From the IMG/VR virus record IMGVR_UViG_3300008267_000293, positions 1-27,487 of that record: a stretch of 27,487 nt of DNA; one strand, given 5' to 3'. Positions 1 to 7,502 of this stretch are shown here, in pieces. Source of the stretch: a virus. The stretch's first letter is position 1; every line of letters begins with the position of its first letter. A model generated the notes under the pieces. It did not search any database. It was given only the letters and a program-made list of their open reading frames with translations, and was not told the DNA's origin. Both the position numbers and the translations under genes were made by a program.

Positions 1-318
1 AAGTGCCAACATTTCATCACGAATGTTAAGCAAATCAGAATCTTCTTCACCAAGTTGTTGAGTCAAGCTAACAAGAAAACTTGTGTATTCATCAAGTGCT
101 TGTTCTACATTCTCGCCTAAGTCTTGAAGTTGAATAGATGGTGGTGCAGAAACTCTTTCGTTTTTGCCCATATATACTTCCATAAATGAATCAATCAATT
201 CGCCAAGAGCATTATAAGTGGCACCATATGCTTGGTGTCTTGAATAAAGCTTGGTTTGCCAATGCCAAATACGGAATTGTTGCTCCATTTGAATCATCTT
301 TTCAACAATTTGGTCCAT
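1..318 (-). CDS. DUF5856-like (ferritin-like) protein, 3' end outside window
   Basis: The frame is open from an ATG at 318 to the left edge (106 codons seen), so the C-terminus is missing. It begins MDQIVEKMIQMEQQFRIWHW and continues QTKLYSRHQAYGATYNALGE, then LIDSFMEVYMGK. The RIWHWQTK and H-x-A-(Y/F)-G pattern, followed by a four-helix-type amphipathic layout, is what I associate with DUF5856, a small family found mainly in phages and other viruses and thought to have a ferritin/Dps-like helical bundle. Its function is not established. An AAGGA ribosome site lies 8-9 bases upstream. It follows the broken polymerase gene and has a CTATTTAA element 18 bases before its start, so it may be expressed separately. 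The family assignment is from memory of the motif and is only moderately certain. That the frame is coding is much surer. Confidence 0.7.
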   Translation of the reverse strand, partial: MDQIVEKMIQMEQQFRIWHWQTKLYSRHQAYGATYNALGELIDSFMEVYMGKNERVSAPPSIQLQDLGENVEQALDEYTSFLVSLTQQLGEEDSDLLNIRDEMLAL

Positions 319-336
319 TTTAATATTCCTTTTGCA

Positions 337-344
337 TTAAATAG
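337..344 (-). promoter_or_regulatory. CTATTTAT-family element (CTATTTAA variant)
   Basis: The sense strand reads CTATTTAA and overlaps the stop codon of the polymerase remnant. It lies 18 bases before the ATG at 318, with AAAGGA between. It matches the octamer repeated in nine other gaps of this window at 7 of 8 positions. The promoter role is inferred. Confidence 0.4.
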
Positions 345-1258
345 TTTGTTTATAACTAATTTTCTTCATTTCTCCAAAGTTTGACCCTGCTTTAATGTTA
401 ATTAAAAACTTACCAAACTCTGTTGCTGAGAATACATCTACAATCTTTGGAAGCAAATGCTTTTCGTCATTTGCCAAATCAACAATAATGTTGTCGTGAA
501 TTGTAAATGCAATGAAAGACTTAGAACCCTCCAATAGTTTTGCAACTTCTACCATTTGTTTGAGAACCAAATCAGCAAACGTAGATTGAACAATATACGA
601 AAGTGAGTGGTGTCTATCTGCTTCTATCTCTCTTCCCCAAATATTCTTTATCAAGTTGATGAATAGGAAACGAATTTGAAATAGTAGAAAGTCTTCCTGT
701 CTTTGTTCCAAAAATATCATACTTAATATATGGAGACAGGTTATTGTACTTAACTTTTGCTCTTTTAACCATAGGATTAGCAATTTTTAGGTCAAGAACA
801 GAAGTATCAATATTAAGTCGTTGTTTAGAGATATTATTGCAAACTTTCATAACCTCAACAAGATGGTCATAATTGTTTGGCTTTTGATAATTCTCAACAA
901 CATGCTGAATTATCTTAGTCTTTACAGAAAAGTAATCAACCAAGAAGGACAACGGCACCATATCGTAATAGCAGTTCTGTTCCAAGTCAATCTTAGAAAG
1001 AAAAAATGATCGGAAGAAAGCCTTAAACTTATCATTTAAGTATTTCCAATCTTCTGCAATATGTTGAGGACATACTTCGCTAATTGTTTTTCCACCACAA
1101 TATAGTGAAACATAATCGACATTATTATAATTATCTAAAACTGGATTATATGTCCAACAAAAATGTTGTTCGTTTTTGTTTGGCAAGTCTTTATAAACTT
1201 TACCATCAAAAAAGAAACCAAAGCAATCGTGCTTATTATCGATTACTTCAAAAATCAT
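337..1258 (-). pseudogene. Family A DNA polymerase with internal deletion and frameshift
   Basis: Two overlapping frames together look like the ends of a phage family A (Pol I-like) DNA polymerase. The upstream frame (1258 to 614, 214 aa, ATG in a TAATG overlap with the preceding gene) ends with FGTKTGRLS and NSFPIHQLDKEY, the TGRLS motif that precedes the palm. The downstream frame, in use from about 640 to 337, resumes with REIEADRHHSLSYIVQSTFA and then FTIHDNIIVDL, i.e. the Q-x-T-x-A-D helix and the motif C His-Asp. Only about 35 residues separate TGRLS from QST, whereas E. coli Pol I has about 180. Motif A (Asp705 in Pol I) and the fingers helix (Arg754, Lys758, Tyr766) have no counterpart. 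The frame also changes near the GGGG at 635-638. Polymerase activity therefore looks lost, unless the sequence is misassembled or the missing part is supplied elsewhere. The frame has no 3'-5' exonuclease domain that I can recognise. Confidence 0.75.
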
Positions 1259-2463
1259 TACCCCTCTTGTTTAGATTTCTTTAAGTTTAACATAAGAGTG
1301 TTTAATGTACCAGACCCAACAAGTTGTTTTTTTATAAGTTGTTCTTCTATATGCTTTAAAGCAGAATTTAAATTTGAATTTTTTAAAATTGATGTTGCGT
1401 TAGATAAAATATTATTTTTTGTTGAATCTGACAATTCTTGCTCTTGTTCGCTTGTTCTAATTTGTAAATAAATTTTAAGTGCAGTTTTATTATCTAATTT
1501 AGTTTTAACATTTTTGAGTGATATTGGATTTCTAACAATATTTTTAAAAGCTAATTTCTTGTCGCACTCAAAAACAACTTTACTTATTGGTTTATTTTTA
1601 ACAAATGTATTATAACCATTCAATAATATAAAATTGATATTATCAATTTCAGAATTAATTGTTGGAGTAAAATGAGTAGCAAACAAATTTTGTCTTGTTG
1701 TTCCAACTTCCAACATTGCTTGCGTCATTGCTGGGGAGCCTATGTCTGCAATCAATCTCCAAGGAGCATTATAATCAATATAAAAGCCGTGTTTAATACA
1801 AACATTACGAAAATAATCAAAATTTGATGATTGTATAAAATTATACTTTTCTTCATCTTTTGAATATTTTAAATCAGCAATTTCTATAACCATGCCAGAA
1901 ACGCTTAAAGGACAAAAATTAGTTTTTAAAAAACAAGTTTTTGTAATAGGCATAATTTTTGATGTTAATTTACTATACTCAATCATGTGTGTGACATAAG
2001 AATCAAAATCTACAATTTTGTTTTCTCTTTTACCATCAATAATATAATCTTTATTTAGACTTGTCAACACAACATTCATATAAGAAGAATATTGCTTGTC
2101 TAATGATTCGTATGCTTTGTATGCCTTTATTGAGGAAAGATAGTCTTCTGTTTTACTTATAGATCCAATAGTAATAGATTTAACAAAATTTTGTTTTAAA
2201 GCATCAAATTGATTTTTTACAAAATCAAGTGCATACAAATTTTCGTTTGTTGAAATAAGTTTTAATTTTTGCTTATTAGCAATTACTGCATTTAAAGAAT
2301 CATCTACTTTACCATAAAATTGATTTTCTGCAATAAAAGTATTAAACATTGGTTTTGGTGCAGTAATTTCATCAAAGATACCAACTCTATATTTTGCTCT
2401 TTCAAAAAAAAGTGTTTTTGCTGATAATGAATTTTTACCATCAAAAGAATTATATCTTGCCAT
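1258..2463 (-). CDS. Unrecognised 401-aa protein, probably virion-associated
   Basis: I do not recognise this family. The start is set at the ATG at 2463 (MARYNSFDGK): it follows the stop of the preceding gene by four bases and has an excellent AGGTGGAGG site 8 bases upstream. The open frame extends 65 codons further up, but that part overlaps the preceding gene and is a leucine/isoleucine-rich shadow. The protein has no signal peptide or clear membrane segment. Notable stretches are SNFDYFRNVCIKHGFYIDYN then APWRLIADIGSP near residues 210-245, and a lysine- and asparagine-rich C-terminal third likely to be helical. It lies at the end of the baseplate gene run and its TAA overlaps the ATG of the polymerase remnant. 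Position suggests a baseplate or virion protein, but nothing in the sequence proves it. Confidence 0.75.
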   Translation of the reverse strand: MARYNSFDGKNSLSAKTLFFERAKYRVGIFDEITAPKPMFNTFIAENQFYGKVDDSLNAVIANKQKLKLISTNENLYALDFVKNQFDALKQNFVKSITIGSISKTEDYLSSIKAYKAYESLDKQYSSYMNVVLTSLNKDYIIDGKRENKIVDFDSYVTHMIEYSKLTSKIMPITKTCFLKTNFCPLSVSGMVIEIADLKYSKDEEKYNFIQSSNFDYFRNVCIKHGFYIDYNAPWRLIADIGSPAMTQAMLEVGTTRQNLFATHFTPTINSEIDNINFILLNGYNTFVKNKPISKVVFECDKKLAFKNIVRNPISLKNVKTKLDNKTALKIYLQIRTSEQEQELSDSTKNNILSNATSILKNSNLNSALKHIEEQLIKKQLVGSGTLNTLMLNLKKSKQEG

Positions 2464-2467
2464 ATAA

Positions 2468-5293
2468 TTATCCTCCACCTTCATTATTACGATTACGCAC
2501 ACTAGCAAACACGCTATAATTATATCCAGATTTTTGAGATAACAAAACATCACTTTCGTTAATTGTTGCAACTTCTTGTGAAGTAACACCAGTATCAGCA
2601 ACAGAACCCTCAGTAGCAGAATTAGTAACAATACTTCTCTTCTCAGCACCAGAACCAACCCATCTTGCTTTTAAACTAGTTTCAAAACCATTTGTATTTA
2701 TGGTTGACTCTACTCTATAAATTGTGTGATATCCACCAAGTTTAAGAGAATATGAAATTGAATCTGTTTCGTATGGTTCTCCAACTTTTCTACCAAATCC
2801 AGACGGATTAATATATATCATCATACCATTTATAAATAAATTGTTACCAACCATTTTAACATCAACATCGTAAGGTGTCATAAGTTGTTGTAAATCATAT
2901 CCATTTGATTCACGAACATAATTTAATTCACGTAACCCTTGCACTTGTGACCTAGAAAATGATATATTTTTTATAAGCCCTCTATCTCTTCCAAAATAAA
3001 AATGATAAATACCATTTTTTAAATCTTTTTCACATTGAACATTGTTTGGAGAAGAAGCATCTTGGCAATATATCGCAACATATTGTTTTATTTTACTTGA
3101 ATCAATATTTTTATTATCAATAGGATTTGTTTGAATTACTCTTGATAAAGTATCAACAGGTACATCTCTATTCAAATCATCTCTTTTTTCAACAATTGGG
3201 TCATTACCATCAACTTTTTTGACAAAAAAATTAGAAATATTAAATTTATTTTTTAAAGGTAACAATGTTGTTCTATTACAACTAGAAGCTAATATATTAT
3301 TAATTAATTTAGATGCAAAATCTCTTATAAAATACAAAAGCATATATTGACTTTTGTTTTGTGAAATAATAGAGGATGTAAACCATTCAACAAACCAATC
3401 AACGCTAACAGGAATGTCAAAAATATTATATGTATTTGTTTTAATTGGTAATATATTATCTCTAAGAATTGCTGAACCAAATAAAAAGTTTGGTTTATTT
3501 GGTTCTTCTTTTAAGTTTTCATAAGTGTTGTTAATAACATAATTGAACAAATCACTTAGAAAAAAATACGATATATAATAAATTCCTGTTTCAAGTTTTG
3601 GTACGATTGTGGATAAATCTGGATTTGTAGTACCCTCAGTTGTTTTAGTTAGTGCTTCTCTGACTTGTTCCTTTTTTTCGTTTAAAAAGTCACCTTCGTT
3701 TGGTTTTGGTTGATACTCAACAAACGTACTAATTTTTGCATTTGCAGTTCTATCACCTGTTGCTTTTGAAATTTCATCTTTAAACGCTTTATACTCTGCT
3801 TGTTTAATACCAACTATGTATGTTGGAATATTGTTTAATATTGTTTGTAACGATTCCTTGTTGGTTTCTAATAAAATTTCTTCATACTTTTTTCTTGCTT
3901 CTTCAAGTTTTTTGCTATTTTCTTCGCTTCTATCTTCTTCATCTTCATCCTTTGGAGCAGTATCACTAGCTACTTTTTCATAACTTCTTTTTGCATCATT
4001 AACTTTTTTTGTTTGGTCACTAGTTTTTAAACAATCTGCACTATTCTCCCATAATAGCCCTTCGAAATAAGCACGATAATTTATATCAATTGTAAATGTT
4101 CCATCTTGTGCAAAATTAAATTGATGGTCTATTAATGTCAACATTAATGTGGTTGTATTTTGTTTTAAAGACTTAATTTCATCATTTGTAAATAAATCTT
4201 TATTATTTGTATTCCATCCAATTACAACTTTAAATGTATAATATTGAGCACGATATTGGTGTGCTTCATCAAACTTTTTTCCACTACGCAAAATTAAATC
4301 AACATATCTAAATGGTTTTTTATGACCACCAGTTGTTGAATAAATAAAAAAAGGTTCAGCAAAATTATTTAAACTATTAGAAAACAAAGTTAACTTTGCA
4401 GAAATATCTCTTCTTGATGAAACAGGATTTGACCCTTCAAGAACCCAATTAAAACTTTTAACTCCAACATCCATTGGTCTTTCAAGTTCTTTTGCAATAA
4501 TTAAATTTTCAATTGTTCCATATGTTGTTCTTCCGTTTTGCCAAGCAGCGTGTGTAGAAAATGGTATAAGATAATCGTTTGTTTGTCCTCCTTCTCCATC
4601 TTGTTGAACTTTGTAAAAAGTTATATTTGGAACCAAAGAAGATAATTGATGTGGAGTAAAATCAAGAAACATTCCTTTTATATTAGAGCCATTTACATAT
4701 GAAGAAAAATAATTGTTATCACCACTCATACAAATTGTGTTAGGGTTATTATCATAATATTGTTTATTGTTTCTAAATGTATAGTTTTTTTCTGAAAGTG
4801 GATTTATTAAATCCAACAAAATACATTGAGCAACTAATCTTTCTTCTTGTCCAGTTTCTTCTGGTACTCCAGTAGAGTTAGTAATACCATAAAAATCGGT
4901 GGCTGTAACAAGTGCAGAAGATACAGCATTTGTTATTGCTTCCATAGGTGTTTGACCAGCACCTTCAACTTCTGGAAATGCTGCTTCTTTTATTGATGGA
5001 TTTACATCATTATTCAATTCTCCGTAAAAACTATTAAGTTGTGCTTCTGTTAAATTAGGTCTGTTGGCATAATCAAATGTTAATTTAACAGCAGGATTGT
5101 CCTTTATGTTTTTAAATGTTTCAACAATAGTATTCCATTGTGTATCTTCAGCACCATAGCTATATTTATCTTGACTTGAGCCAGCAGGAGGACTTGGGAA
5201 AGTAAAAAATCCACTATTTCCTTCTTTTTGTGAAACTAAATCTACGCACTTTAGTACAATTATTCTTCTTATTTTTTCTGCTTGATCGGCCAT
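2468..5293 (-). CDS. Large baseplate-type virion protein, 941 aa
   Basis: This is the longest gene of the baseplate block. The start is the ATG at 5293 (MADQAEKIRR), with only a weak GAGAG site, 5 bases after the stop of the gp53-like gene. Residues 270-415 form a beta-rich region (FNWVLEG, LTLFSNSL, YVDLILRSGKKF). Residues 425-495 are strongly charged and likely coiled coil (KKLEEARKKYEEILLE). Residues 765-880 end in a module with the look of hub/tail-protein C-termini (GLIKNISFSR, SYSLKLGGYHTIYRVEST, FETSLKARW). The GGYHTIYRVEST...F.T.L.ARW pattern resembles proteins in which a baseplate domain carries a probe-and-ring fold comparable to T4 gp27, but I cannot prove homology. The last 60 residues are low-complexity. 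The role is inferred from the module and from its position between gp53-like and unknown genes. Confidence 0.7.
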   Translation of the reverse strand: MADQAEKIRRIIVLKCVDLVSQKEGNSGFFTFPSPPAGSSQDKYSYGAEDTQWNTIVETFKNIKDNPAVKLTFDYANRPNLTEAQLNSFYGELNNDVNPSIKEAAFPEVEGAGQTPMEAITNAVSSALVTATDFYGITNSTGVPEETGQEERLVAQCILLDLINPLSEKNYTFRNNKQYYDNNPNTICMSGDNNYFSSYVNGSNIKGMFLDFTPHQLSSLVPNITFYKVQQDGEGGQTNDYLIPFSTHAAWQNGRTTYGTIENLIIAKELERPMDVGVKSFNWVLEGSNPVSSRRDISAKLTLFSNSLNNFAEPFFIYSTTGGHKKPFRYVDLILRSGKKFDEAHQYRAQYYTFKVVIGWNTNNKDLFTNDEIKSLKQNTTTLMLTLIDHQFNFAQDGTFTIDINYRAYFEGLLWENSADCLKTSDQTKKVNDAKRSYEKVASDTAPKDEDEEDRSEENSKKLEEARKKYEEILLETNKESLQTILNNIPTYIVGIKQAEYKAFKDEISKATGDRTANAKISTFVEYQPKPNEGDFLNEKKEQVREALTKTTEGTTNPDLSTIVPKLETGIYYISYFFLSDLFNYVINNTYENLKEEPNKPNFLFGSAILRDNILPIKTNTYNIFDIPVSVDWFVEWFTSSIISQNKSQYMLLYFIRDFASKLINNILASSCNRTTLLPLKNKFNISNFFVKKVDGNDPIVEKRDDLNRDVPVDTLSRVIQTNPIDNKNIDSSKIKQYVAIYCQDASSPNNVQCEKDLKNGIYHFYFGRDRGLIKNISFSRSQVQGLRELNYVRESNGYDLQQLMTPYDVDVKMVGNNLFINGMMIYINPSGFGRKVGEPYETDSISYSLKLGGYHTIYRVESTINTNGFETSLKARWVGSGAEKRSIVTNSATEGSVADTGVTSQEVATINESDVLLSQKSGYNYSVFASVRNRNNEGGG

Positions 5294-5298
5294 ATAAT

Positions 5299-5625
5299 CT
5301 ACTCTCTATAATATGATGAAATTCTTTCAAATGGTGTTGGAATATAAATAATATCACCTATTGACAAATGTGCTTCTGTTGGTTTACCATTAAATCTTGC
5401 AATTATCCACCAGTAAGTTGCATCTTGATAATATTGTGTTGCCAATTTATGATATTTGTCGCCTTCTTCCCAAACATGAGTTAATACTCTTAAAGTATTT
5501 AGTTGTTCATTTGTTAATGTTTTAAAGTTTGGAGTTGAATAATGAGAAATAGATTTTTTATTTCTTAAATCTTGCGTTAACTCATTTGCTGTTGTTATTA
5601 TATTTCTTGTCGTCATTCTTGCCAT
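5299..5625 (-). CDS. LysM/gp53-like baseplate wedge protein
   Basis: A 108-aa protein whose second half is VWEEGDKYHKLATQYYQDAT, YWWIIARFNGKP and SIGDIIYIPTPF. This is the LysM-like signature of short baseplate proteins related to T4 gp53 and P2 gpX: a W/E-G-D-K/R opening, D-x-x-Y/R-WW-x-I-x-x-x-N in the middle, and hG-x-x-h-x-I-P at the end. Such proteins help join wedges or bind the hub in the baseplate, not usually peptidoglycan. The first ATG (5625) has AGGA 11 bases upstream and is preferred. A second ATG three codons in is possible. It sits between the paralogue pair and the 941-aa baseplate protein, fitting a baseplate assembly operon. Confidence 0.8.
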   Translation of the reverse strand: MARMTTRNIITTANELTQDLRNKKSISHYSTPNFKTLTNEQLNTLRVLTHVWEEGDKYHKLATQYYQDATYWWIIARFNGKPTEAHLSIGDIIYIPTPFERISSYYRE

Positions 5626-5639
5626 TTTTATTATTATCC

Positions 5640-6578
5640 TTATTCTATTGAATCTTTTACATCAGATAGTCCACTTTGTACATCAATAGTAAAATCAGAG
5701 GCATCTGCTTGGTCGCCAGCCGCTACTTTACCTTCTAAAAATGTTACATCACCCCAAGGAAATATTTTTGTATTTTTGTCTATATTTCCATTGTTTTCAT
5801 TTATATTACCAATAAAATTAAAATCTACTTTGTTGCTTGAAACCCAACCAAGTGTTGATTCGTGAATTGCTGTAAGTGCAAGAGAAAGTTTAATTTGTTT
5901 TGGAAATAAAAATGTTTTTTGAGAAATAAAAAATCCCATTTCTAAATCTGGTTGAAATGTAAAACTTGTTGGAGCAACCAATAAACCAGAATCTACATAA
6001 TCATTGTTTGATAAGTTTTTATTAATTTTAGTGCTTTGAATCATATTGGCAAACTTCACTCTCCACAATGGAGATTGACTTATAAATGTAGCATTACTTA
6101 ATGATTCGCTGCTATCTTGTGTATAAACAGGATATAAAAATTGCGATAATGTTGAAAGTGCTTGTAAATTTTTAAGTGCATGATTTTCATCATATGCTAA
6201 TATTTTAAATGAAACGTTTATTGTTCTTGAAGTATTTTTATATTTTTGTACAGGGTCCATTCTTCCATATAATTGTTCTTGTTCAAAAGTTGGTTTAAAG
6301 TCTTCTGAATATGCATCTAGAATAGCGGGAAACACAAGGGAATATTTTTGCTTTCCGTTGTTTGGAACGTATGAGATAAACAATTTTGTTGCATTTGACG
6401 AATTATAAAAATTACCATAATCATCAGGACCAGACCCATTTTTTGGTGTTCCAATATCGTTATTTTTAATTGATTGAATATAATATTCGGTATCAACAAA
6501 ATTTTGTGTACTTGCATTGTTTAAACTACTTTGCAAATTTTCTGGAATCTTATTGTTGCTTCCTTTAAAAAATGGCAT
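5640..6578 (-). CDS. Baseplate/tail structural protein, paralogue 2 of a tandem pair
   Basis: A 312-aa protein whose central region (about residues 80-155) contains YSLVFPAILDAYSEDFKPTF, EQLYGRMDPVQKYKNTSRTI and FKILAYDENHALKNLQALS. The YGRMDPhxxYxNTxRTIxxSF pattern recurs in T4-like and other aquatic myovirus virion proteins. It ends with a conserved FPWG followed by an acidic tail of about 45 residues. It is clearly a duplicate of the next gene upstream (6597-7490). The ATG at 6578 is preceded by AAAAGGAAA. In T4 the tube-initiating baseplate proteins gp48 and gp54 are also related to one another, so a gp48/gp54-like role is an attractive inference, but I see no decisive motif for it. Confidence 0.72.
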   Translation of the reverse strand: MPFFKGSNNKIPENLQSSLNNASTQNFVDTEYYIQSIKNNDIGTPKNGSGPDDYGNFYNSSNATKLFISYVPNNGKQKYSLVFPAILDAYSEDFKPTFEQEQLYGRMDPVQKYKNTSRTINVSFKILAYDENHALKNLQALSTLSQFLYPVYTQDSSESLSNATFISQSPLWRVKFANMIQSTKINKNLSNNDYVDSGLLVAPTSFTFQPDLEMGFFISQKTFLFPKQIKLSLALTAIHESTLGWVSSNKVDFNFIGNINENNGNIDKNTKIFPWGDVTFLEGKVAAGDQADASDFTIDVQSGLSDVKDSIE

Positions 6579-6596
6579 AATATTTTTATTTCCTTT

Positions 6597-7490
6597 TTAT
6601 GGTGCCGAACCAGTTGGTGTTGATGATGGAGTTACAACTTTATTTGCTGGTGTTGAATTGTTTTTATTAAACTTAATAAAATCGTTACCCCAAGGAAAAT
6701 TTACATTTTTTGATACAACTTTACCATTGTTATCTAATTTACCAATCCAATGAAGTTGATTATTCTCAATGGTCCAACCAAGTGTTTCTTCGTGAAGCAC
6801 ATTACAATTTAATGTTATTTTTATTTCTTTTGGAAATAAATTATCATTTTCAATAAAAAAACCTGCTTCCAAATTTGGAGCAAAATTTAATGAAGTTGGA
6901 ACAATTAAAAGACCATCTTCTGCCATATATGCATTATTATCATTCTCATTTTTATTACCTCTAGCAGTTCTTTGTATTATGTTAGAAAATCTAAGTCTCA
7001 ACATAGGAGGCTCTCTTAACACTAAAGCATTACATATACTTCCCTTTACTGCACCATCATAAACTGGATACATAAATTCTGCTAATGCAGAAATAGCATC
7101 TAGATTCTTTTTTGCATGTTGTTCATCGTATGCTAATACTTTAAATGATAATGTAATTGTTCTAGAAGTATTTGAAAATTTCTGTATCCCATCGGTAAAA
7201 CCATAAATTTGTTCACTATTGAAAGTAGGTTTTAATGAATCAGAAATTGAATCTATTATTGAGGGAAAAACAAGAGTATAACCAGCCTTTACATAAGTAA
7301 TAAATATTTTTGCTGCATTACTATTACCATAATATAATGAATAATCTTCTGGTCCAAAACTATCTTCTGGTTTAGATACGTCTATTTCTTTCTCAGTTGC
7401 AATATAATAATAGGCTTTTTCTATATAAGTAGAATTTGTTTTTCTTACATTTCCTATTTTTTTGGTTGATGGTTTGGTAAAAAATGACAT
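6597..7490 (-). CDS. Baseplate/tail structural protein, paralogue 1 of a tandem pair
   Basis: A 297-aa protein with the same layout as its neighbour at 5640-6578: YTLVFPSIIDSISDSLKPTF, EQIYGFTDGIQKFSNTSRTI, FKVLAYDEQHAKKNLDAISA, then GLLIVPTSLNF and FPWG near the end. In the best block of about 74 residues I count 46 identities between the two. Here the acidic tail is replaced by a short Thr/Pro/Ser-rich end (about 25 residues). The start ATG at 7490 has GGAATAATATAA before it and follows the tape measure stop by 12 bases. The location directly after the tape measure gene, at the head of the baseplate genes, fits a part that joins tail tube and baseplate. The exact function is not shown by the sequence. 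Confidence 0.72.
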   Translation of the reverse strand: MSFFTKPSTKKIGNVRKTNSTYIEKAYYYIATEKEIDVSKPEDSFGPEDYSLYYGNSNAAKIFITYVKAGYTLVFPSIIDSISDSLKPTFNSEQIYGFTDGIQKFSNTSRTITLSFKVLAYDEQHAKKNLDAISALAEFMYPVYDGAVKGSICNALVLREPPMLRLRFSNIIQRTARGNKNENDNNAYMAEDGLLIVPTSLNFAPNLEAGFFIENDNLFPKEIKITLNCNVLHEETLGWTIENNQLHWIGKLDNNGKVVSKNVNFPWGNDFIKFNKNNSTPANKVVTPSSTPTGSAP

Positions 7491-7502
7491 TTATATTATT
7501 CC

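Noticed and set aside
2464-2658. N-terminal extension of the 401-aa protein (65 codons above the ATG at 2463)
   Set aside because: It lies inside the 3' end of the 941-aa gene in another frame, is unnaturally rich in Leu/Ile/Val, and the ATG at 2463 has a near-perfect ribosome site right after the previous stop codon.
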